In this document: positions 35,637-42,337 of the stretch, in pieces
Position numbering within the stretch: the first letter of the stretch is position 1
Layout: each line of letters starts with the position of its first letter
Origin: Sphingomonadaceae bacterium
GTDB lineage: Bacteria > Pseudomonadota > Alphaproteobacteria > Sphingomonadales > Sphingomonadaceae
Assembly (NCBI GenBank): GCA_009920915.1
Contig: RFZB01000004.1
Coordinates: 1-42,337 of the forward strand
Direction: 5' to 3'
Length of the DNA stretch: 42,337 bases
Translations under genes and position numbers: made by a program
Notes under the pieces: generated by a model
The model's database searches: none
Told to the model about the DNA's origin: nothing
What the model saw: the letters and a program-made list of their open reading frames with translations, nothing else

Positions 35637-38402
35637 TTAAAAGTCGATGCTTGCCCGCGCATAGAGATAGCGGCCGTTAAAGCCGAAGGGCGAGAAGATC
35701 GAATACGGGATATATTGCTGGTTGGCCGGATAGACCCCGCCGACAGATGCCGGACGCGGGCCAAAGGGCGAGCGATCCGGATAAATGTCAAACACGTTGT
35801 CTGCACCAACCGCCAAGCTCACGCCCTGTACAGGCTTGAAGCGCAGTTCCAGATCCGTGATCCACTTGGCCCGCAGGAAGATATCATCCGGGCCATATGC
35901 CGTCAGGCTGGTCGGGTTGGTGATGGGCGATGCAGAGCCCGGCGACGTGACCTTGCCATAGCGCGTGGTGCGGGCCGTAATCCCGAAATCACCCACATCG
36001 CCATCCAAGCTCAGCACCACCTTGTCACGCGGTTGGCCTTCGGTGAACCGAAGCCCTTCCACGCGGCCAAAAAGGATGAGGTTCGGAATGGTCGCCAACG
36101 GGCCAAGCTGGTTCTTGCGCTGCAAGATATTCTGCTTGTTGTAGTTATAGGCGGCCGTGGCGGTCCAGGTGCCAATCCCCTCAACAGGCAGACGCCAGTT
36201 CAGCACGGCATCTACGCCCTGTGTCCGGGTATCCAAACCATTGATGAAGAAGCGCGCAGCCCCCACCGAGTTAAAGCCATTGGCATCCAACACGGATTTG
36301 ACGGCTGTGTTGACGGCAGACGTGCCGCTGCCTGCTGCGCCAAGGTTTTCCGTCAGGACGATCCGGTCCTTAATCTTGATGTTATAATAATCGACCGTCA
36401 GCGTCAGCGCCCGCAATGGACGTGCCGTGAAGCCTGCCGACAGGTTGGTTGATTTTTCTGGCTTGAGATCCTTTGATCCCAATGCGCGGGCAACTGGGCT
36501 GTTCACAGCAACCGTCGAGATATCAACAGGCACCCCAGCAATGAAGTTGGTTGATGTGGTGCTGAAATATTGCTGATGCAGCGACGGCGCACGGAAACCA
36601 TTGGACACCGAGCCGCGCAGGGCAAAGCCCGACGCAATCTCATAGCGTGCCGCAAATTTGCCATTCACAGTGTCGCCAAAGTCCGAAAAATGCTCATAAC
36701 GGCCAGCCAAAGTGGTGGTCAGCCCCGTTACAATTTCCGTATCCAGTTCCGCATAGGCAGCCATGGAATTGCGGCTCTTGTCCGTCCGGCTTGCCGTCGG
36801 GATGCCCGGGAAGCCCTGTGCACCAGCCGCGGCGGCACGGCCGGGGAAGCTGCACACGCCCGAGGTCGCGTTAAACACGCCCTGTTGCGTGGTGCAGTCT
36901 GCAGCCGTCGTCACATAAGCGGCTTTGAAGAACGGCCCGATGGCAAAAGACTGGGTATCACCGGGGCGGATTTTAAAGCCCTCATCGCGATATTCAGCAC
37001 CAAAAGCGACGGTCAGGGGCTTGGCAAAGCCGACATCAAATTCGCGGCTGACGTCCACATTCGCGAGATATTGGCGATAGCCCAATCCGCCTGCATCAAA
37101 GCTGCGGGCGCTGGCCGGGCCAAAGCTGGTGTTGAGTGAATTTTCAACGCGATAGTCAAAGTTGTTCGCGCCATAACCCAGCGACGCATCAATCGTCCAA
37201 GTGCCGTTGCTGCGCAGGCCAATGGTGCCAGCACGGTCCGTCAGGTCTGAGGCAATGAACGGCAAAAAGCCATCAGGCGTCAGGCCTACGAAATTGGCAC
37301 TGGTGGGCGCCGTGCCCGGCGTCAGCACCGACCAATCCCGGTTGGCCGCTGCATTTTGCTGGCGATAATTCGCCGCACTCAGCGAGTCACGCTGGTTGTA
37401 GCTGCCAAAAGCGTAAAGCTCTAACGTGTCGTTCAGCTCAACGCCGGCATTGCCGAACAGAATATAGTCATCGGCCTTCGGGTCGCCAAAGCGGAACTGG
37501 AGGCGGTTGAACGTCAGTTCGCGGGGGTCAAAGCCCGTGGCGGGGCGGATATAATTTGGCCGCAGGTCAAAGCCCTGACGGTTCGTATAGCCGCGATGGC
37601 GATATTCCGCCGTAACGTTCATATAGCCTTTGCCGCCAAACAAGGGCAGGCCGATATTGCTGGCAACGGCATAGCTTTCGCCATCCTTGGCCTTGCGTTC
37701 GCCATCGGTGATGGCTTGGAAATAGCGGCTGTCATTGGCATCCAGCACCGGCTGGCCATTTGACGTCACAAGGCCAGTGACATTGGAAACGCCATCAATG
37801 GCCGTGTCGTAACGGCCATAAGACATGGTCGCGCGGCCACCTTCGCTGGCCTTTTTCAGGCGGATGTTAATGACGCCAGCAATGGCGTCTGACCCATATT
37901 GTGAAGAGGCGCCGTCGCGCAGCACTTCAATCCGCTCAATGGCCAGGGCGGGAATGCTGTTCATATCAACAGCGGCAGACCCACGGCCCACCGTGCCGTT
38001 GATGTTCAGCAAGGCTGAAACGTGGCGGCGCTTGCCATTGACCAAAACCAGTGTCTGATCAGGCGACAGGCCACGCAGCGTGGCTGGGCGCAGTGCGTCA
38101 GACCCGTCGGCAATGGCCGGCTGTGGGAAGTTGAAGCTGGGTACCAACTTGTTCAGCACGCGGTTGGTTTCCGTCTGCCCGCCTTGGGTAATGGCATCTG
38201 CAGACAGCACATCGACGGGAACCGGTGAGGATTCCAGCGTGCGCGAGGTGCTGCGCGTGCCAGTGACGATGATGGTGCCAGCATCGTCAGCTTGTGGTTG
38301 GTTGGATCCGCCCGTTTGCGCGCCAGCCGGCGTGGCAAGGGCCAGCGCAGACAACGACGCCAAAAGGCTGGTTCGGATGCTGGTGTGTCGCAGTATAGCC
38401 AT
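35637..38402 (-). CDS. TonB-dependent receptor, substrate unknown
   Basis: 921 residues. A signal peptide (SLLASLSALALATPAGAQ) precedes the TonB box region (GTIIVTGTRS) and a plug domain (LRPATLRGLSPDQTLVLVNGKRRHVSALL, IERIEVLRDGASSQYGSDAIAGVINI). The rest is a large barrel ending in GRYLYARASIDF. A pair of cysteines about 15 residues apart (TTAADCTT...SGVCSFPG) may form a disulfide in an outer loop. GGGAGAC precedes the ATG. It belongs to the large receptor family expanded in sphingomonads; no carbohydrate or iron genes next to it reveal a ligand. Confidence 0.9.
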   Translation of the reverse strand: MAILRHTSIRTSLLASLSALALATPAGAQTGGSNQPQADDAGTIIVTGTRSTSRTLESSPVPVDVLSADAITQGGQTETNRVLNKLVPSFNFPQPAIADGSDALRPATLRGLSPDQTLVLVNGKRRHVSALLNINGTVGRGSAAVDMNSIPALAIERIEVLRDGASSQYGSDAIAGVINIRLKKASEGGRATMSYGRYDTAIDGVSNVTGLVTSNGQPVLDANDSRYFQAITDGERKAKDGESYAVASNIGLPLFGGKGYMNVTAEYRHRGYTNRQGFDLRPNYIRPATGFDPRELTFNRLQFRFGDPKADDYILFGNAGVELNDTLELYAFGSYNQRDSLSAANYRQQNAAANRDWSVLTPGTAPTSANFVGLTPDGFLPFIASDLTDRAGTIGLRSNGTWTIDASLGYGANNFDYRVENSLNTSFGPASARSFDAGGLGYRQYLANVDVSREFDVGFAKPLTVAFGAEYRDEGFKIRPGDTQSFAIGPFFKAAYVTTAADCTTQQGVFNATSGVCSFPGRAAAAGAQGFPGIPTASRTDKSRNSMAAYAELDTEIVTGLTTTLAGRYEHFSDFGDTVNGKFAARYEIASGFALRGSVSNGFRAPSLHQQYFSTTSTNFIAGVPVDISTVAVNSPVARALGSKDLKPEKSTNLSAGFTARPLRALTLTVDYYNIKIKDRIVLTENLGAAGSGTSAVNTAVKSVLDANGFNSVGAARFFINGLDTRTQGVDAVLNWRLPVEGIGTWTATAAYNYNKQNILQRKNQLGPLATIPNLILFGRVEGLRFTEGQPRDKVVLSLDGDVGDFGITARTTRYGKVTSPGSASPITNPTSLTAYGPDDIFLRAKWITDLELRFKPVQGVSLAVGADNVFDIYPDRSPFGPRPASVGGVYPANQQYIPYSIFSPFGFNGRYLYARASIDF

Positions 38403-38553
38403 GGTGAATGTCTCCCTGACATGAATGATGATGGCCCAGCTTGCTCTGGGCGCTTTGCCTGCGTCGGCCAATGGGCCGCTGCAGTCTTTATCTTCAACGT
38501 CCTTTTGGCAGCAATTATGCCACCAGAAATATAACTCTACCGGAAAGCAGCGG

Positions 38554-38607
38554 GCACCAAAAGCCAGATGCTTTCATTTTTGTGATGACTGTGTCTTTTG
38601 GGTGCCA
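38554..38607. repeat. Imperfect inverted repeat upstream of the TonB receptor
   Basis: GGCACCAAAAG (38554-38564) is complementary to CTTTTGGGTGCC (38596-38607) apart from one bulged base, with about 31 bases between arms. It lies between ispE and the TonB receptor start, upstream of an AT-rich TTATAT (minus strand, 38535-38530) that could be a -10. It may end ispE transcription or act in the receptor leader. Confidence 0.4.
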
Positions 38608-38629
38608 GGCTGGGCTGTGGTGTCCACGC

Positions 38630-39460
38630 TCAGCGCAAGCGGCTTGCCATAATCCACCAGTTGGGATGGGCGGCTTGAATGGCCGATGCGGCCCGATGTC
38701 TATCGTCCAGAGACGCCCAAATTCCAAAACACGTCGCGCCTGAGCCGGACATGCGCGCCAGGCAAAGGCCGGGCTGTGCCCGCAATTGCGCCAGAACATC
38801 CCCAATGATCGGCACCAGCGCCTGCGCCGGGGCCTCTAGATCATTACGGCCATTCTGCCAGTCCATTGGAGCTAAGGGGCCATGGTCTACGCCATCCCAT
38901 GCCTTGAACACGGGGCCAGTGGGGCAGGGCTGGCACGGATTGACAAGCAAGATGGGCGTGCCCGCCAACCCTGCGTCTACGGGTGTCAGCTCGGTGCCAG
39001 TGCCAGTGCCAAAGCAGCTTTGGGACAGTAAACAGCTGGGGACATCGGCCCCAATTTTGACGGCAATGTCATGCAGCACCTTGGTTTCTGTGGCCACGCC
39101 CCATAGCTGTGCTGCCAGACGCAAGGCTGCCGCCGCATCTGCCGATCCGCCGCCAATTCCTGCGGCAATGGGCAAGCGCTTTTCCAGCGTGAAGGCAAGG
39201 CCGCCTGACACGCCAATAGAGTGGGCCAAAAGGCGCGCGGCGCGCAGAACCAAATTATCGGCGTCAGGCAAGAGATGCGCGGCAAATGGCCCGGTAATCT
39301 GAAGAGAAAAGTCGGGAGCCAGTTGGGCGGACAGTTGGTCGCCATCTTCTGCAAAGGCAAAGAGCGTTTCAAGCCTATGATACCCATCTGCCCGCCGCGC
39401 CCGGACATGGAGCGCGAGGTTGATTTTTGCATAGCCAGTGTCGTTGATCTGCACAGTCAT
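38630..39460 (-). CDS. ispE: 4-diphosphocytidyl-2-C-methyl-D-erythritol kinase
   Basis: 276 residues, GHMP kinase fold. It phosphorylates CDP-methylerythritol in the MEP route to isoprenoids. YAKINLALHVRARRADGYHRLETLF at the N-terminus and the ATP loop RLPIAAGIGGGSADAAAALRL are diagnostic; the C-terminal MSGSGATCFGIW completes the family pattern. It lies 12 bases after the TPR gene, in an etfD-TPR-ispE run. Confidence 0.95.
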   Translation of the reverse strand: MTVQINDTGYAKINLALHVRARRADGYHRLETLFAFAEDGDQLSAQLAPDFSLQITGPFAAHLLPDADNLVLRAARLLAHSIGVSGGLAFTLEKRLPIAAGIGGGSADAAAALRLAAQLWGVATETKVLHDIAVKIGADVPSCLLSQSCFGTGTGTELTPVDAGLAGTPILLVNPCQPCPTGPVFKAWDGVDHGPLAPMDWQNGRNDLEAPAQALVPIIGDVLAQLRAQPGLCLARMSGSGATCFGIWASLDDRHRAASAIQAAHPNWWIMASRLR

Positions 39461-39472
39461 CTAACAGGCACG

Positions 39473-41125
39473 CTACTTGGCCATATTCGTGTCAGTCAGG
39501 CCAAAATCGGCCTTTTCCGCCAACCGAGCTTGCGCCTCTTCGGGGGCTGTAAGCGCTGCCGCCCGCCAGCTATATCGCGCCTCTAGCTTGCGCCCGACCT
39601 GCCAATAGGCATCGCCCAAATGCTCATTAATTGTCGGCTCAATGGGCTCTGCCAGCGCAGCCTTTTCCAGAATCTCAACAGCCCGGTCAAAATCACCAGA
39701 CAGGAAATGCGCCCAGCCCAGCGAGTCTGTAATGGCTGGATCGTCAGGCTTCAGCGCAGCAGCCTGGGCAATAAGATCCTTGGCTTCGGCAATTTTCATC
39801 CGGCGTTCTAAAAGGGAATAACCCAGAAAATTCAAAAGACTGGGTTCCTTGGGTGCCAGCTCAATCGCTGCTCGCAAACTGGCCTCTGCCGCGGGCCAAT
39901 CGCCCGCCTGCGCCAATGCATTGCCGCGCAGCATCAACAAAGCCCAACGCTCAGGCGCGCCCGATTTTTCGGGGGCGGCAAGCGCTTTTGCATAGCTTGC
40001 TGCGGCTGCACCATGTTTGTCCAAGCGTGTTTGAATGTCGCCAAGGCGCATAAAATCAACACTGCGTTGGCTGAGGTCGGCGGCGTGTGCTGCCATTTGT
40101 TCTGCCTCGGCGCCTCGGCCCAAACGTTGATACAGCGCCAAGCGGCTTTCAAAGGCAACGCCTGCATAAGGGCTATCTGCCTCGACATTGGCCATTGCGG
40201 CTAAGGCTTCGGCATTTAAATCATTTGCGGCAAGCGACTGCGCTTCTGCCATCGCCAGAAACGGGCTGTCAGGATCAAGAAAGCGGGCATAACGGGCGAT
40301 CGTCATGGCAAGGCGCGGGGCATTATCGCGCGCCAAATCGGTCGCTAAGCGGCCATAGAAAAAAGCAAGTCCACGAACGGGCGTGTCAACAGCGCCGCCA
40401 ATAGGCCGATTGGCGGCCAGCCGGCTGCGTGCGGCCACAAAGCTGGCATCAGTGCCCACCAATAGGCTCTGCGCCGTTGCCTTATCGCCCAATTTTTGAA
40501 GTGTGGCTGCAGCGGTAATCCGCGTCACGCCGGCCCGTGCATCCCCGCGGGGGGATGATCGGATCAGTGATATAGCCTCGACAGTGCGACCAGCCAGCAA
40601 ATCGGCCAACGCCCGTTGTTCTAGGATAAGGCCAGTGTCGAGGCCGTCTGGCCCCGCAACGCCAAGCTGGGCTGAGGCATTGGGCGTGCGCGCGGCCAGC
40701 CCAACCCAGCTGCGCAATATGGGGGTTAGGAACAGGAGTTTTTTGTCGGCCTCTAGCCGATCAATCAGCGCTGTCGCACCGGGCAGGTTGCGCGTCTGAA
40801 GGCGCCTGCCAATTAGCAGCAAGCTGGCATCAGGTGGCAAGTCATCCGTCTGTGCCAGCGTTTCTGCGGCGGCAACGGCCAAGTCCCGGTCGCCACTTTC
40901 CACGGCTTGCCGCAAGGCACGTTCTGCAATCAGGCTATTGCCGGGTTCCGCAAGCAGCGCGGCCGCATAAGCGGCGCGTGCCGCCGGGCCATTGTCTTGC
41001 GCCTCGGCCATGCGCGCCTGAACATAGGACTGCAAAGCTGAGGGCGCTGCTGGGCGCGCAGCCAGTAAAGCTGTCGAGCCTAGCAGCAAAAAGCCCAGAT
41101 TACATATTCGGGTAATTGGGGCCAC
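39473..41125 (-). CDS. Tetratricopeptide-repeat protein, exported or membrane-anchored
   Basis: 550 residues from a GTG start ([26 protein letters not shown]), with GGAGG six bases upstream; this start lies inside the etfD 3' end, overlapping it by 26 bases. An N-terminal hydrophobic segment suggests a signal peptide. TPR units fill the protein, the clearest being [38 protein letters not shown] and [33 protein letters not shown] near the C-terminus. TPR proteins at this position between etfD and ispE are seen in related bacteria. No enzymatic role is visible. Confidence 0.88.
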   Translation of the reverse strand: MAPITRICNLGFLLLGSTALLAARPAAPSALQSYVQARMAEAQDNGPAARAAYAAALLAEPGNSLIAERALRQAVESGDRDLAVAAAETLAQTDDLPPDASLLLIGRRLQTRNLPGATALIDRLEADKKLLFLTPILRSWVGLAARTPNASAQLGVAGPDGLDTGLILEQRALADLLAGRTVEAISLIRSSPRGDARAGVTRITAAATLQKLGDKATAQSLLVGTDASFVAARSRLAANRPIGGAVDTPVRGLAFFYGRLATDLARDNAPRLAMTIARYARFLDPDSPFLAMAEAQSLAANDLNAEALAAMANVEADSPYAGVAFESRLALYQRLGRGAEAEQMAAHAADLSQRSVDFMRLGDIQTRLDKHGAAAASYAKALAAPEKSGAPERWALLMLRGNALAQAGDWPAAEASLRAAIELAPKEPSLLNFLGYSLLERRMKIAEAKDLIAQAAALKPDDPAITDSLGWAHFLSGDFDRAVEILEKAALAEPIEPTINEHLGDAYWQVGRKLEARYSWRAAALTAPEEAQARLAEKADFGLTDTNMAK

Positions 41126-42337
41126 CGCCACCCTCCGGGGTGACCCAGTTGATGTTCTGGGTGGGGTCTTTGATATCACACGTCTTACAGTGGACGCAGT
41201 TTTGTGCGTTGATCTGCAAGCGTGGCTCCCCTGTTTCCCGGCCCACGATTTCATACACGCCTGCCGGGCAATAACGCTGTGCCGGCTCATCATAAAGCGG
41301 CAGGTTGATTGTCACGGGGACGTCTGGATTTTTCAGCTGCAAATGGCAGGGCTGGTCTTCCTCATGGTTGGTATTCGACAAGAAGACCGAGGAAAGACGA
41401 TCAAAGCTGATCACGCCATCAGGCTTGGGATAGTCGATTGGCTTGTACAGGTCTTTCCGGCCCAGTTGCGTATGGTCTGCATGGTGCTTCATGGTGATGG
41501 GCAGGCCAATGCCCAAAGTGCGCATCCACATATCAATGCCGGCCAGCACTGTGCCCAAATCATTGCCATATTTGGCAACGGCAGGCTGGGCGTTTTTCAC
41601 CAGCTTCAGTTCCTTGGCAATCCAGCTGTCATTCAGGGCGGCCTGATATTCTGCCACCTCATCATGCGCACGGCCCGCGGCAATGGCTGTTGCAATGCTT
41701 TCCGCGGCTAACATGCCCGATTTCATGGCCGTATGGCTGCCCTTGATGCGCGGCACGTTCACAAAGCCAGCCGAACAGCCAATTAATGCGCCGCCCGGGA
41801 AGGCCAGCTTCGGTACAGCCTGCCAGCCACCTTCGTTAATCGCGCGTGCGCCATAGGAGACGCGCTTGCCGCCTTCCAAGATCTTGCGGATTTCCGGGTG
41901 CTGTTTCCAGCGTTGGAATTCCTCGAACGGGAAGAGGTGCGGGTTTTTATAATCCAGCGCGACCACAAAGCCCAAAGCGACTTGGTTGTTCGCCTGGTGA
42001 TAGAGAAAGCCACCGCCCCAGCTATCGCTTTCGGTCAACGGCCAGCCTTGCGTGTGAATGACGCGGCCGGGCACATGCTTATCCGGGTCAATATCCCACA
42101 GCTCTTTCATGCCAATGCCATAGACTTGCGGCTGGCAATCCCGCTCTAGATCAAATTTGGCCTTGAGCTGCTTTGTCAAATGGCCACGTGCGCCTTCGGC
42201 AAACAGAGTATATTTGGCGTGCAGTTCCATGCCCGGCTGATAATCGGCCTTGTGGCTGCCATCGCGCGCCACGCCCATATCGCCGGTGGCGACGCCTTTG
42301 ACGGAGCCATCGTCATTGTAAAGGATCTCGGCCGCCG
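41100..42337 (-). CDS. Electron transfer flavoprotein-ubiquinone oxidoreductase, cut by window end
   Basis: 412 codons of the C-terminal part are present; the FAD-binding N-terminus lies beyond the window. The enzyme passes electrons from ETF to ubiquinone at the inner membrane. [55 protein letters not shown] and the 4Fe-4S cluster region [10 protein letters not shown]...[37 protein letters not shown] are diagnostic. It is the first visible gene of a co-directional run with the TPR protein and ispE. Confidence 0.96.
   Translation of the reverse strand, partial: AAEILYNDDGSVKGVATGDMGVARDGSHKADYQPGMELHAKYTLFAEGARGHLTKQLKAKFDLERDCQPQVYGIGMKELWDIDPDKHVPGRVIHTQGWPLTESDSWGGGFLYHQANNQVALGFVVALDYKNPHLFPFEEFQRWKQHPEIRKILEGGKRVSYGARAINEGGWQAVPKLAFPGGALIGCSAGFVNVPRIKGSHTAMKSGMLAAESIATAIAAGRAHDEVAEYQAALNDSWIAKELKLVKNAQPAVAKYGNDLGTVLAGIDMWMRTLGIGLPITMKHHADHTQLGRKDLYKPIDYPKPDGVISFDRLSSVFLSNTNHEEDQPCHLQLKNPDVPVTINLPLYDEPAQRYCPAGVYEIVGRETGEPRLQINAQNCVHCKTCDIKDPTQNINWVTPEGGGGPNYPNM

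Overview
The window is a stretch of chromosomal housekeeping DNA from an alphaproteobacterium, most likely order Sphingomonadales. Grounds for this are the cytochrome oxidase order coxB-coxA-ctaB-coxF-ctaG-coxC-DUF983-surf1 leading into thrC, the pyrE-pdxJ-acpS-lepB cluster, the etfD-TPR-ispE run, two large TonB-dependent receptors, and two copies of a palindromic intergenic repeat common in these genomes. The genus cannot be fixed from the sequence alone. I see no insertion sequence, prophage, CRISPR array or toxin-antitoxin module.

Layout. 1-338: 3' end of lepA. 339-894: gene-free, but holding a structured small-RNA candidate (about 700-797) and an FNR-type box (825-838). 895-1259: an unannotated 38-residue membrane microprotein overlapping a DUF465 gene. 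1352-1750 and 1865-4935: a SpoIIAA-like gene divergent from a marR-emrA-emrB efflux operon, with a perfect FNR-type box between them. 4936-9329 (minus): fabD-fabG-acpP-fabF-mltG. 9538-9614: tRNA-Pro(CGG), then a gene-poor stretch with a 14-bp tandem duplication. 10073-13348: pgl, an mscS-type channel (minus), rpsU and a membrane-anchored FKBP isomerase. 13407-16084 (minus): pyrE-pdxJ-acpS-lepB. 16276-25695: a long tightly packed operon for aa3-type cytochrome c oxidase and its assembly factors, running on into a TauE/SafE permease, threonine synthase and an rRNA-methyltransferase-like protein. 25842-28285: ccmAB (minus), phhB, and a siroheme synthase ending in a fragment of a methyltransferase domain. 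28338-33406: an SDR, an acyl-CoA ligase, an N-formylglutamate amidohydrolase and a DUF885 metallopeptidase. 33477-38402: a ZnuD-like TonB receptor facing a 921-residue TonB receptor of unknown substrate. 38630-42337 (minus): etfD (partial), a TPR protein and ispE.

The genes cover envelope building (fatty acids, peptidoglycan, isoprenoids, protein export) and respiration (oxidase, haem o, cytochrome c maturation, electron-transfer flavoprotein). The least expected material is at the left end. Two FNR/FixK-type boxes lie within 1 kb, each 56-61 bases upstream of a start codon, one of them serving a microprotein gene too short for normal gene calling. Next to them is a compact small-RNA candidate. 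Other points worth attention are the AT-rich palindrome before the ZnuD-like receptor, the strong hairpin between coxA and ctaB, and the truncated methyltransferase module in the siroheme synthase.
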